This document shows, one piece after another, positions 55,292 to 64,000 of a stretch of 64,000 bases of DNA. Position numbers and translations under genes: made by a program. A model generated the notes under the pieces. That model made no database searches. It was not told the origin of the DNA and saw nothing but the letters and a program-made list of their open reading frames with translations. The stretch's first letter is position 1. Every line of letters begins with the position of its first letter. The stretch spans positions 337,966 through 401,965 of the forward strand of contig NZ_JACHFM010000004.1 in assembly GCF_014201905.1 (NCBI RefSeq), written 5' to 3'. Source of the DNA: Amaricoccus macauensis. GTDB taxonomy: Bacteria; Pseudomonadota; Alphaproteobacteria; Rhodobacterales; Rhodobacteraceae.

Positions 55292-56020
55292 ATGACCTCG
55301 ACCCGCAGAGCCGGCGACCCGACGACCACCGCCGCACCCCTCGCGCCGGACGCCGGGCGGATCATCGTTCTGATCAATCCCAACTCGAACGCGAAGACGA
55401 CCCGGTCGATGGCGAACCACGCCGCCCGCGCCGCCGGTGACGCCGCACGCGTCGTGGGCGAAAGCAACGAGGGCGTGCCGCCGCTTCTCACCACCCCGCA
55501 GGATCTGGCGGCCGCCGGCCCGGGCGTGGTGAAGATCGGCATCGCCGCCGCCCGTGATCCGCGCGTCAGGGCGATCATCGTCGCGGCCTTCGGCGACCCG
55601 GGCCTCATGGCGCTCCGCGCTGCCATCGACAAACCGGTTTTCGGCATCCGCGAACAGGCCTTCCTCGCAGCAGCCGAGGGAGGGCGCGCCTTCGGCATCG
55701 CGACGACGATCCCCGACCCGGGACTGCACGAAGCCTTCCGGGAGGCCGCAGTGGCCCTCGGCTACGAGAGCCGGTTCCTCGGCACCCGCGCCGCTCCCGA
55801 CGATCCGGCCACGCTGATGGCGAAATCGCCCCCCGAGCTCGACGCCGCGCTCGCGCGGGCCGTGACCGCCTCGATAGCCGACGGCGCGCAGGCCGTGATC
55901 ATCGGAGGAGGGCCGCTGACGTCCTCCGCGCTCCGGCTCCAGCCACAATTCGAGATTCCGCTCATCATTCCGGTGATTGCGGCAACTGAGGCGGCGGTCC
56001 GAGAGATCGCGGCCACCTGA
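55292..56020 (+). CDS. Asp/Glu (hydantoin) racemase-superfamily protein lacking both catalytic cysteines
   Basis: A 242-residue protein of the aspartate/glutamate/hydantoin racemase superfamily: IIVLINPNSNAKTTRSM (about 24-40), AAFGDPGLMALR (about 98-109), GIREQAF, FGIATTIPD and IIGGGPLTSSAL (about 203-214). In true racemases a Cys directly precedes FGDPG and a second Cys lies in the later LGC motif; here these positions are Ala99 and Gly206. The protein therefore probably does not racemise by the two-cysteine mechanism and may be a lyase, isomerase-like or binding variant. It is 66 bases upstream of dctA and likely co-transcribed with it. ATG 55292 is weakly supported; MTSTRRAGDP is variable. 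Confidence 0.8.
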   Translation: MTSTRRAGDPTTTAAPLAPDAGRIIVLINPNSNAKTTRSMANHAARAAGDAARVVGESNEGVPPLLTTPQDLAAAGPGVVKIGIAAARDPRVRAIIVAAFGDPGLMALRAAIDKPVFGIREQAFLAAAEGGRAFGIATTIPDPGLHEAFREAAVALGYESRFLGTRAAPDDPATLMAKSPPELDAALARAVTASIADGAQAVIIGGGPLTSSALRLQPQFEIPLIIPVIAATEAAVREIAAT

Positions 56021-56086
56021 AGCAGCCGGGGGGCGACGGCATTTTCCGCTGCCCCCTCAACCCAAACCTCCCCAGCAAGGAAAACC

Positions 56087-57385
56087 ATGCCCGGATTCAT
56101 GAAATCCCTGTTCGGCCAGGTGATGATCGCCCTCGTGCTCGGCATTGTCGTCGGCGTATTCTGGCCTGACTTCGCTGCCGCCATGAAGCCTCTCGGAGAT
56201 GGCTTCATCAAGCTCATCAAGATGGTGATCGCGCCGCTCGTCTTTGGCGTCGTCGTACACGGCATTGCCTCGGCCGGTGACTTGAAGAAGGTCGGACGCG
56301 TTGGCGTCAAGTCCATCATCTACTTCGAGGTCGTGACCACCATCGCCCTTATTCTCGGTCTCGCCGTGGCGTTTCTCGTCGGGCCGGGCCATGGCATGAA
56401 CGTCGACACATCGACCCTCGATGCGGGCGCGATGTCGACCTACACCGAGCGCGTCCAGCAGATCGGCGGTACGGCCGACTTCCTGATGCACGTGATCCCG
56501 AGCACCTTCGTCGGCGCCTTCGCCGAAGGCGACGTGCTTCAGGTTCTCGTACTGGCGATCCTCTTCGGCGCGGCGCTCTCGCTCATCGGCGAGCGCGGCA
56601 AGCCGGTCGCCGAGCTGATCGAGCGCGGCACCGACGTCCTCTTCAAGATCATCAGCTTCATCGTCCGGCTCGCGCCGCTCGGCGTCTTCGGCGCCATCGC
56701 CTACACTGTCGGAAAGTACGGCGTCGGCTCCCTGCAGCAGCTCGGAATGCTCGTCGTCCTCTACTATGTCACGGTCATCTTCTTCGTGTTCGTGATCCTC
56801 GGCGTCATCATGCGCCTCGCCGGCTTCTCGATCCTGAAATTCCTGCGCTACCTCCGCGAGGAACTCCTGATCGTGCTCGGCACCGCGTCGTCGGACAGCG
56901 TCCTGCCGCAGATCATGCGCAAGCTCGAGCACATGGGCGTCAAGGACTCGACGGTCGGCCTCGTCATCCCGACCGGCTATTCCTTCAACCTCGATGCCTT
57001 CTCGATCTACCTGACGCTCGCCACCGTCTTCATCGCCCAGGCGACGAACACGCCGCTTGCCTTCTCGGACCTGCTCCTCATCCTCGGGGTGGCGCTGCTC
57101 ACCTCAAAGGGAGCGCACGGCATCCCAGGATCGGCCATCGTCGTTCTCGCCGCCACGCTCTCCGCGGTCCCCGTGATCCCTGCCATCGGCCTCGTGCTGG
57201 TGCTGTCGGTGGACTGGTTCATGGGCATGGCGCGCGCGCTCGGCAACCTGACCGGCAACTGCGTCGCGACGGTGGTCATCGCCGCCTGGGAAGGCGACAT
57301 CGACAAGGAGCGGGCACACGCGGTGCTGAACGGCACGTTGAACGAAGAGACCGCCGACATTCTCTCCGAGCCTGAACCCGCGTGA
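56087..57385 (+). CDS. dctA: C4-dicarboxylate transporter DctA
   Basis: Proton or sodium-coupled importer of succinate, fumarate and malate. The 432-residue protein has about eight membrane helices and two re-entrant hairpins, as in the glutamate/dicarboxylate symporter family. Marker segments are FIKLIKMVIAPLVFGVVVHGI (about 39-59), FSIYLTLATVFIAQATNTPL, the hairpin TSSDS-like ASSDSVLPQ (about 270-278) and the substrate-binding LTGNCVATVV (about 388-397). ATG 56087 has AAGGAAAA upstream. It follows the racemase-like gene, and the FCD regulator is divergent from both. A double hairpin terminator follows. Confidence 0.92.
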   Translation: MPGFMKSLFGQVMIALVLGIVVGVFWPDFAAAMKPLGDGFIKLIKMVIAPLVFGVVVHGIASAGDLKKVGRVGVKSIIYFEVVTTIALILGLAVAFLVGPGHGMNVDTSTLDAGAMSTYTERVQQIGGTADFLMHVIPSTFVGAFAEGDVLQVLVLAILFGAALSLIGERGKPVAELIERGTDVLFKIISFIVRLAPLGVFGAIAYTVGKYGVGSLQQLGMLVVLYYVTVIFFVFVILGVIMRLAGFSILKFLRYLREELLIVLGTASSDSVLPQIMRKLEHMGVKDSTVGLVIPTGYSFNLDAFSIYLTLATVFIAQATNTPLAFSDLLLILGVALLTSKGAHGIPGSAIVVLAATLSAVPVIPAIGLVLVLSVDWFMGMARALGNLTGNCVATVVIAAWEGDIDKERAHAVLNGTLNEETADILSEPEPA

Positions 57386-57418
57386 GGTCTCCGCTACCTC
57401 TCGCCACCTCATGATCAC

Positions 57419-57486
57419 TCTGCGCCCGCTCCGGCGGGCGCAGACTTTGCCGCTTCCCCCTTGCGCCCGCTCCCGCCGGGCGCAGA
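57419..57486 (+). terminator. Double hairpin after dctA
   Basis: The first hairpin is a perfect 11-bp stem (57419-57429 with 57434-57444). A second near-copy of the same sequence forms a stem at 57462-57469 with 57477-57484. Both contain TGCGCCCG/CGGGCGCA and can also pair with each other. It lies 34 bases after the dctA stop and just before the crotonase ribosome site. Confidence 0.75.
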
Positions 57487-57521
57487 GTGTCTTCTCCGAC
57501 CCCCCGGAGGCACGCACACCC

Positions 57522-58310
<789 letters not shown>

Positions 58311-58572
58311 CGCCGCGTTTCACGCGCGCCCCCGTCCAACCGAAGCGCGCGTCGCGCGCGAGTCCCGGCGCGACAAGCGAACGCACCGCGTTCGCCGCGC
58401 CGCCGGCAGAGCGCGCGCGACGCTCGGAAGCCGTCGGGGTCGAGATTTCCGGGGAGCGCACCAATTCGTCCGAGGAGGCCCTTCCCGGCGCGCTTGCGCG
58501 CCCCCGGGGAGGGACAGTCTCGGAAATAGCAGCAAACTCCGCCCGCCCCCTCTTTGCGCGGGGCCGGCGCCG
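58311..58572. other. Intergenic region between crotonase and erpA
   Basis: A 262-bp GC-rich stretch between two convergent genes. It contains many alternating CGCG runs and an imperfect hairpin near 58480-58516 (CCCTTCCCGGCGCGC with GCGCCCCCGGGGAGGG). No gene or clear terminator T-tract was seen. Confidence 0.5.
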
Positions 58573-58887
58573 TCACATGGAGAACGACGTGCCGCAGCCG
58601 CAAGAGGCGGTCGCGTTCGGATTGCGCACCACGAAGCGCGCCCCGATCAGCTCGTCTGCGAAATCGATCTCCGCATCCGCGAGGAACGGCAGCGACACCG
58701 GGTCGATCAGCACCCTCGCCCCGTTCTTTTCCAGCACCAGATCGTCCTCGGCCGGATCGTCGAGCTTGATCTCGTACTGGAACCCCGAGCAGCCGCCGCC
58801 CTCGACGGCGACCCGCAGAGGCTGTTCCCCGATCTCCCGGAGACGGTCGAAGGCGCGGTCGGTGACCCGCGGCGGAATGGCAAGCAT
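58573..58887 (-). CDS. erpA: Iron-sulfur cluster insertion protein ErpA/IscA type
   Basis: A-type carrier that hands iron-sulfur clusters to target proteins. The 104-residue protein has the three conserved cysteines C33 (GGGCSGFQYEI), C96 and C98 (SCGCGTSF) and the usual length. The N-terminus MLAIPPRVTDRAFDRLREI is the family start, so ATG 58887 is preferred over an upstream TTG. Downstream lies only non-coding DNA; the methyltransferase gene ends 69 bases upstream and is in the same direction, so the two may be co-transcribed. Whether this is ErpA or IscA is not certain; no isc/suf genes are in the window. Confidence 0.9.
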   Translation of the reverse strand: MLAIPPRVTDRAFDRLREIGEQPLRVAVEGGGCSGFQYEIKLDDPAEDDLVLEKNGARVLIDPVSLPFLADAEIDFADELIGARFVVRNPNATASCGCGTSFSM

Positions 58888-58956
58888 GGGCTCAGATCCC
58901 GTGGAGAACTCTTGCCCCAAAGATAGGATGACGCCGACGCCGCGGCAAGGCGAGCC

Positions 58957-59724
58957 TCAGCGCCCCCGGGTCGCAACGATGAAGAGCCGCGGAAACGGCA
59001 GCAGCACCGTCCCGTCCGGCAGCGCCGGATAGGCCTCCGCCACTGCCGCTTCATAGGCCGCGAGAAAACCCGCCCGCTCGTCGGCCCCCAGCGGCTCAAG
59101 GAACGGCCTGAGCCCCGTCCCCTTCAGCCACTCGACGATGCCGGCCGCCCCCGCGAGGGGATGGAAGTATGTGGTCCGCCAGAGATCGACCCCCGCCAGC
59201 CCGTGCAGCAGCCCGGCATACCACTCCGCCGGCCGCCGGGGCGTGCGCAGCCCGGCCGCGTCCCCGATCCGCCCGGCCCATCGCGGGTCAGCCGCGACCT
59301 CCCGCATCAGCCGGTGCGACGGCTCGTCGAGGTTGTCCGGCATCTGCACCGCAAGGCTCCCCCCCGGGGCGAGCCGCTCGACGAGCGCCGGAAACACCCG
59401 TTCATGCTCCGGCACCCATTGCAGCACCGCGTTGGCAAGGATCAGGTCGAACGGCCCGGGATCGTCCCAGCTGACCAGATCGGCCTCGACCACCTCGACA
59501 CCGGGCAGCCGCTCCCGCGCCGCCGCCACCATGTCGGGCGAGCTGTCGAGCGCGCTCACCCGCGCCTCCGGCCAGCGGGCGAGGATGAGCTCGGTGGAGT
59601 TCCCCGGCCCGCAGCCGAGATCGACCGCCCGCCGCACCTCACCCGGAACCCGCGCCAGAAGCTCCGCACAGGGCCGCGACCGCTCGCTCTCGAACTTCGT
59701 GTACTGCCGCGCCGACCAGTCCAT
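58957..59724 (-). CDS. tam: Trans-aconitate 2-methyltransferase
   Basis: SAM-dependent methyltransferase of 255 residues that methylates trans-aconitate, a spontaneous inhibitor formed from cis-aconitate. The N-terminal [18 protein letters not shown] opening is characteristic of Tam, followed by the SAM motif [18 protein letters not shown] (about 34-46), [14 protein letters not shown] (motif II), [16 protein letters not shown] (about 94-109) and the C-terminal [27 protein letters not shown] 59724 follows GGGGTG. The gene is divergent from leuC, whose enzyme family (aconitase-like) is related only by chemistry. Confidence 0.9.
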   Translation of the reverse strand: MDWSARQYTKFESERSRPCAELLARVPGEVRRAVDLGCGPGNSTELILARWPEARVSALDSSPDMVAAARERLPGVEVVEADLVSWDDPGPFDLILANAVLQWVPEHERVFPALVERLAPGGSLAVQMPDNLDEPSHRLMREVAADPRWAGRIGDAAGLRTPRRPAEWYAGLLHGLAGVDLWRTTYFHPLAGAAGIVEWLKGTGLRPFLEPLGADERAGFLAAYEAAVAEAYPALPDGTVLLPFPRLFIVATRGR

Positions 59725-59976
59725 CACCCCAGCCCCCCGCGTTTCGTCCCAAACCTTCGCGCGTATCTGCGAGGGCGGCAACCGCGCCAGCTTGTGGCGG
59801 TTCCGATTCGGGTCTAGACACCCGGACCATGCGACGGGTTTTCGACATGGACGACCGGTGCCGCCTTCCGTGGCGGTTCTACGGCAGGACCCACGGGATT
59901 CTCGCCTCCGGCTGAGACCGCACGCCGTCGCCCGCCCTTCAACCACCAGTCGAAGCCATCCTCGCGGGAGGAAAGC

Positions 59977-61383
59977 ATGTCCGCTCCGAAGACCCTCTAC
60001 GACAAGATCTGGGACGCCCACCTCGTTGACGAGGCGTCCGACGGCACCTGCCTGCTCTACATCGACCGTCACCTCGTCCACGAGGTGACGAGCCCGCAGG
60101 CCTTCGAGGGTCTGCGCAACACCGGCCGCCAGGTGCGCGCGCCGGGCAAGACCGTGGCCGTGCCCGACCACAACGTGCCCACCGACGTCGACCGCGCGAA
60201 GGGCATCGAGAACGAGGAAAGCCGCATCCAGGTCGAGACCCTGCGCCAGAACGCGAAGGACTTCGGCATCGAGATCTATGACGTCTCCGACGTCCGGCAG
60301 GGCATCGTCCACATCATCGGCCCGGAGCAGGGACTGACCCAGCCCGGCATGACCATCGTCTGCGGCGACAGCCACACCGCGACCCACGGCGCCTTCGGCG
60401 CGCTCGCCCACGGCATCGGCACCTCGGAGGTCGAGCACGTGCTCGCCACCCAGACGCTGATCCAGAAGAAGTCGAAGAACATGAAGGTCGAGGTCCGCGG
60501 CGCCCTCGGCCCCGGCGTGACCGCGAAGGACATCACCCTCTACGTCATCGGCGAGACCGGCACGGCGGGCGGCACCGGGCACGTCATCGAATACTGCGGC
60601 GAGGCGATCCGTGGCCTCTCCATGGAAGGCCGCATGACGGTCTGCAACATGGCGATCGAAGGCGGCGCCCGCGCCGGCCTGATCGCCCCGGACGAGACCA
60701 CGTTCTCCTACGTCAAGGGCCGCCCGCACGCGCCGAAGGCCGGACAGTGGGAGATGGCCGAGGCGTGGTGGCGCACCCTCTACACCGACGAGGGCGCGCA
60801 CTTCGACCGCGAGCTCATCCTGAACGCCGCCGACATCCCGCCGGTCGTCACCTGGGGCACGAGCCCCGAGGACGTGCTGCCGATCACCGGCCTCGTGCCG
60901 AACCCCGACGACTTCAAGGGCGGCAAGGTCGATGCCGCCCGCCGCTCGCTCGAGTACATGGGCCTCACCCCCGGCACCCGGCTGCAGGACATCACCATCG
61001 ACACGGTCTTCATCGGCTCCTGCACCAACGGCCGCATCGAGGACCTGCGCGAGGTCGCCCGCGTGATGGAGGGCCACCGCGTCAAGGACGGCATCCGCGC
61101 GATGATCGTGCCGGGCTCGGGCCTCGTGCGCGCGCAGGCCGAGGAAGAGGGCATCGCCCAGAAGCTCATCGAGGCGGGCTTCGACTGGCGCATGGCCGGC
61201 TGCTCCATGTGCCTCGGCATGAACCCCGACCAGCTCGCGCCCGGCGAGCGCTGCGCGTCGACCTCGAACCGCAACTTCGAGGGCCGGCAGGGCCGTGGCG
61301 GACGCACGCACCTGCTGTCGCCGGCGATGGCGGCGGCCGCCGCGATCACCGGGCGGCTCACGGACGTGCGCGAACTCATGTGA
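59977..61383 (+). CDS. leuC: 3-isopropylmalate dehydratase large subunit
   Basis: Aconitase-family iron-sulfur enzyme of leucine biosynthesis. The 468-residue protein begins [19 protein letters not shown] and has VPDHNVPT, the [31 protein letters not shown] stretch (about 130-160) and the [4Fe-4S] cysteines C349 (IGSCTNGR), C409 and C412 (CSMCLGMN). ATG 59977 has GGAGGAAAG upstream. A terminator hairpin follows at 61390. leuD, which normally follows leuC, is not next; an acyltransferase begins 379 bases later. Confidence 0.97.
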   Translation: MSAPKTLYDKIWDAHLVDEASDGTCLLYIDRHLVHEVTSPQAFEGLRNTGRQVRAPGKTVAVPDHNVPTDVDRAKGIENEESRIQVETLRQNAKDFGIEIYDVSDVRQGIVHIIGPEQGLTQPGMTIVCGDSHTATHGAFGALAHGIGTSEVEHVLATQTLIQKKSKNMKVEVRGALGPGVTAKDITLYVIGETGTAGGTGHVIEYCGEAIRGLSMEGRMTVCNMAIEGGARAGLIAPDETTFSYVKGRPHAPKAGQWEMAEAWWRTLYTDEGAHFDRELILNAADIPPVVTWGTSPEDVLPITGLVPNPDDFKGGKVDAARRSLEYMGLTPGTRLQDITIDTVFIGSCTNGRIEDLREVARVMEGHRVKDGIRAMIVPGSGLVRAQAEEEGIAQKLIEAGFDWRMAGCSMCLGMNPDQLAPGERCASTSNRNFEGRQGRGGRTHLLSPAMAAAAAITGRLTDVRELM

Positions 61384-61762
61384 GGTCCAGCGGCCCGGGG
61401 GCGTCTCCGGGCCGCCTTTCCCGACATCAGGCCCGGATTTCCCGACGGCGGGCAACCGCTGACCCTCGGGGTGGTGTGACAGCCGAACGGCCGCCGTGGC
61501 GCGGCCTGCCACCGCGCTTTTCCCGAGCCCGGGGTCACCGCGACCACCCCCGGCGCGAACTCTGCCCTCACCGCAACCCGCGTCACCGGCGACAACCGCC
61601 ATGCGCTGGACGGTGTAACCGCGCAGGGCGCGATCCCGAACCGGCCGAGGGCGGACACCGCGCGGCGCTTCCGGCCGATGGAGCCCGGCAAGCGACGCTG
61701 AACGAGCCGGCCCCGCGGAGTGGCTTGCACCCGCCCGGCCGCCCGCGCATCTTCCACGCCCA
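61384..61762. other. Interval between leuC and the acyltransferase, possible gene remnant
   Basis: The first 30 bases hold the leuC terminator. In the leuC frame the stretch 61480-61687 is open for 68 codons with strongly G/C-ending codons (for example [20 protein letters not shown]), and a similar open stretch precedes a stop at 61477. There is no start codon or ribosome site and no family I recognise, so a decayed or rearranged gene is possible but unproven. Confidence 0.35.
61390..61419 (+). terminator. Rho-independent terminator after leuC
   Basis: GCGGCCCGG (61390-61398) pairs perfectly with CCGGGCCGC (61407-61415), eight-base loop, followed by CTTTC. It lies six bases after the leuC stop. 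Confidence 0.75.
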
Positions 61763-63787
61763 ATGACCATACCTCCCCTCTCCCCTGACGCGGCGGAGCC
61801 GCGCGCCGGCTGGCGCCGTGAAGTCGATGGCCTGCGTGCCGTCGCCGTCCTGCCCGTCATCCTGTTCCACGCCGGCGTCCCGGCCTTTGCCGGCGGCTAT
61901 CTCGGGGTCGACGTCTTCTTCGTCATCTCCGGGTTTCTCATCACCGGCATCCTCGCGCGCGACCTGCAGGCGGGCCGCTTCTCGATCGCCCGGTTCTACG
62001 AGCGGCGCGCCAGGCGCATCCTGCCGGCACTCGCGGTGATGCTCCTCGCCTGCGTCCCGTTCGGCCTCGCGTGGATGTCGCCGCCGGAACTGCGCGGCCT
62101 CGGACAGGAGATCGTGACAAGCGCGCTCTCGGTCTCGAACGTGCTCTACTGGCTGAAGCTCGACTACTTCGGCCCCGACGCCGACCGGCTGGCGCTGCTA
62201 CACACCTGGAGCCTCGGGATCGAGGAACAGTTCTACATCCTGTTCCCGCCGCTTCTCGCGCTCGTCTGGCGCCGCGCCTGGCGGGTGCCGATCCTCGTCG
62301 CCGCCTGCGCTCTCAGTCTCGCGGCCGCCACCTGGATCGAGGCACGCCACCCGTCCGCCGGGTTCTTCCTGCTGCCCTTCCGCGCCTGGGAGCTGCTCTT
62401 CGGCGGCCTTGCCGCCCTCCTCCTGCCGCGACCGCCGCGTGGCGGCGACCTCCTGGCGGCGACCGGGCTCGTCGCCATCGTCGCGGGCATGGCCGCGGCC
62501 CCGCTCGGCCTGCAGGCGGGCGTCCTGCCGAACGTGCTCGCCTGCGCCGGGACCGCCGCGGTCCTCGCCTGTGCCGGTCCGGGCGGCGCGGCGACGCGGC
62601 TCCTGTCGCTGCCGCCCATGGTCGGGATCGGGCTCATCAGCTACTCGGCCTACCTCTGGCACCAGCCGATCCTCGTCTTCGCCCGCATCCGGTTCGGCGA
62701 GGGCCTCTCGCCCACGATGCTCGTGGCACTGGGCGCCCTCTCGGTGCTGGTCGCCTGGCCGTCCTGGGCCTTCATCGAGCGGCCGTTCCGCCGTCCCGGC
62801 GGCGTGACGGCGTCGCGCGTCCTCGCCATCGCCGGCGGCACGATTGCGGCCCTCGTGGCACTCGGCGCCGTCGGGATCGTCACGAACGGCCTCGAGGCGC
62901 GCAAGCCCGAGGCGGTGCGCGCGATCCTCGCCACCGTCACTGACACCAACCCGTACCGGGACATCTGCAAGACCGGCCTCACCGACGCGAACCCGATGCA
63001 CCCCCGCCCCGGGTGCCTCGTCGACGGCACGGCGCCCGCCGTCGCGTTCTACGGCGACAGTCACGCGGATGCGTTGCAGGGGGCGTTCTTCGGCGCCGCC
63101 GAGAAGGCCGGCTTCCGGTTCTATTCGGTCACCCGCAGCGCCTGTCCGCCCATCCCCGGCCTCGACCGGACGGGCGACGCCGCCTCTCCCGCCTGCGACG
63201 CCTTCGTGCGCGGGGTCGAGGACTACGTCGAGACGAACGACTTCCCCGTCGTCGTCCTCGCCGCGCGCTGGACGGCAGGCGCCGCGCCGCGCGCCTACGA
63301 CAACGGCGAGGGCGGCGTGGAAGGCCAGCCCGGCGACTTCCTGACGCCGCTCGGCGTCCCGGTGCCGGCGGACCGCGAGGCGGCGGTGATCGCCGCCTAC
63401 GTGCGCGGGATCGAATCGCTTCTCGCGAAAGGTCACCGGGTCGTGCTGGTCTACCCGATTCCCGAAGCCGGCTGGAACGTGCCGGAAGAGCTGGCCCGTC
63501 GGCGCGAATCTTCGTCCGAACCGGTGACCCTCACCACCGACGCGGCCGCCTACTCACGACGGCAGGCGGCTGTAATTGCCGCTTTTGACACAATCTCTGA
63601 TCCGAAGCTTTTTCGGGTACGACCGGATGCAACCCTCTGCAACAACGAGATCCCCGGACGCTGCCTCAACAGCATTGGCGACCGGCCGCTCTACTTCGAC
63701 GACAACCATCTCAACAACTTCGGCGCCGGGCTGCTGATGCCATCGGTGATCGAAGCGATTGCCGCAGCGCGCCGGAGTCTTTCCTGA
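61763..63787 (+). CDS. OafA/PatB-type acyltransferase with SGNH domain
   Basis: A 674-residue inner-membrane acyltransferase that probably O-acetylates a cell-surface polysaccharide. The AT3 membrane domain (about 18-375, about ten helices) includes [20 protein letters not shown] (about 19-38), [16 protein letters not shown], the [14 protein letters not shown] motif and [16 protein letters not shown]. The C-terminal periplasmic SGNH hydrolase-like domain has [10 protein letters not shown] (about 429-438), the catalytic Ser, and [10 protein letters not shown] (about 649-658) with the catalytic Asp and His. This matches OafA and PatB-like enzymes. ATG 61763 lacks a clear ribosome site. It is followed by the acs gene after 67 bases. 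Confidence 0.92.
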   Translation: MTIPPLSPDAAEPRAGWRREVDGLRAVAVLPVILFHAGVPAFAGGYLGVDVFFVISGFLITGILARDLQAGRFSIARFYERRARRILPALAVMLLACVPFGLAWMSPPELRGLGQEIVTSALSVSNVLYWLKLDYFGPDADRLALLHTWSLGIEEQFYILFPPLLALVWRRAWRVPILVAACALSLAAATWIEARHPSAGFFLLPFRAWELLFGGLAALLLPRPPRGGDLLAATGLVAIVAGMAAAPLGLQAGVLPNVLACAGTAAVLACAGPGGAATRLLSLPPMVGIGLISYSAYLWHQPILVFARIRFGEGLSPTMLVALGALSVLVAWPSWAFIERPFRRPGGVTASRVLAIAGGTIAALVALGAVGIVTNGLEARKPEAVRAILATVTDTNPYRDICKTGLTDANPMHPRPGCLVDGTAPAVAFYGDSHADALQGAFFGAAEKAGFRFYSVTRSACPPIPGLDRTGDAASPACDAFVRGVEDYVETNDFPVVVLAARWTAGAAPRAYDNGEGGVEGQPGDFLTPLGVPVPADREAAVIAAYVRGIESLLAKGHRVVLVYPIPEAGWNVPEELARRRESSSEPVTLTTDAAAYSRRQAAVIAAFDTISDPKLFRVRPDATLCNNEIPGRCLNSIGDRPLYFDDNHLNNFGAGLLMPSVIEAIAAARRSLS

Positions 63788-63854
63788 TCGGACTCGCTTC
63801 CCAACGCTCGCGCAATTTTCTAAGGTCTCCGCCAATCACTCCAGGGGAACCGCC

Positions 63855-64000
63855 ATGTCCGAGTCGATGCACGAGCCATCCCCCGCCACCGTCGCCCACG
63901 CCCTAGTGGATGCGGCTGGGTATTCCGAGATGTACGGGCGCTCGGTTTCGGACCCTGAAGGGTTCTGGGGGGAGCAGGGGGGCCAGCTTGACTGGATCGA
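63855..64000 (+). CDS. acsA: Acetyl-CoA synthetase, N-terminal part (cut by the window end)
   Basis: The first 48 residues (MSESMHEPSPATVAHALVDA, then AGYSEMYGRSVSDPEGFWGEQ and LDWI) match the N-terminal ACAS_N segment of AMP-forming acetyl-CoA synthetase, with the YxEMYxRSVxDPEGFW pattern being diagnostic. The ATG at 63855 is preceded by AGGGGA. The rest lies beyond the window, so only the family and direction can be given. Confidence 0.8.
   Translation, partial: MSESMHEPSPATVAHALVDAAGYSEMYGRSVSDPEGFWGEQGGQLDWI

Noticed and set aside
55005..55295. A 96-codon plus-strand frame upstream of the racemase-like gene
   Set aside because: It spans the hairpins and the palindrome of the divergent regulatory region and has no ribosome site or recognisable features.

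Overview
The window looks like a chromosomal segment of a high-GC alphaproteobacterium, most probably a Rhodobacterales/Rhodobacteraceae-type organism. This rests on gene order and gene content rather than a database search: rimP-nusA-ylxR-infB, a cytochrome oxidase block (ctaC-ctaB-small protein-ctaG-ctaE-surf1) without ctaD, followed by thrC-M16 peptidase-acetyltransferase-FAD oxidase, and strongly G/C-ending codons throughout. No phage, integrase, transposase, rRNA, tRNA or CRISPR array was seen. The gene density is high, and many neighbours overlap by 1-4 bases (ATGA or TGATG).

Layout. 1-5.5 kb: translation/transcription operon (rimP 5'-truncated by the window edge, nusA, ylxR, infB, strong terminator). 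5.5-7.4 kb: a probable ETX/MTX2 (aerolysin-type) beta-pore-forming protein and a PfkB-type phosphofructokinase, divergent. 7.4-12.2 kb: a non-coding or small-gene interval with two hairpins, then an hslV-acetyltransferase-hslU-NUDIX operon behind a heat-shock-like promoter, and an unknown membrane-anchored protein. 12.2-20.2 kb: DUF305 copper-type protein, a sugar-acid (pentonate-type) dehydratase, isocitrate dehydrogenase, an incomplete CUT1 sugar ABC transporter with a Gfo/Idh/MocA oxidoreductase, and a Dyp-type peroxidase. 20.3-26.5 kb: a YbaY-NlpE-META fusion protein and a complete vitamin B12 uptake operon (btuB-F-C-D) controlled by a clear cobalamin riboswitch. 26.5-33.5 kb: a small RTX calcium-binding protein, clpB with a heat-shock-like promoter, a GFA-family protein and mutS. 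33.5-46 kb: acetyltransferase, a repeat-rich intergenic region, the leftward FAD oxidase-RimJ-like acetyltransferase-M16 peptidase-thrC-surf1-cox block, then tldD and an SH3-domain protein. 46-51 kb: 2-hydroxyacid dehydrogenase, a secreted-type CAP-RTX fusion, a trypsin-like protease and an ExoV-like pyruvyltransferase. 51-54.2 kb: rplM-rpsI, a two-TM microprotein, an AI-2E/PerM family permease and a PaaI thioesterase. 54.2-57.4 kb: a GntR/FCD regulator divergent from an Asp/Glu-racemase-superfamily protein and dctA. 57.5-64 kb: enoyl-CoA hydratase, erpA, tam, leuC, an OafA-type acyltransferase and the start of an acetyl-CoA synthetase.

Most of the window is housekeeping. The accessory or unusual pieces are the pore-forming-toxin-like protein, the CAP-RTX fusion, the cysteine-less racemase-like protein beside dctA, the sugar ABC locus lacking its binding protein and first permease, several short tandem repeats sitting exactly at gene ends, and a long structured repeat at 34.3-34.5 kb. 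I did not find convincing evidence for a wholly new multi-gene system; the best candidates for undescribed biology are listed individually as findings.
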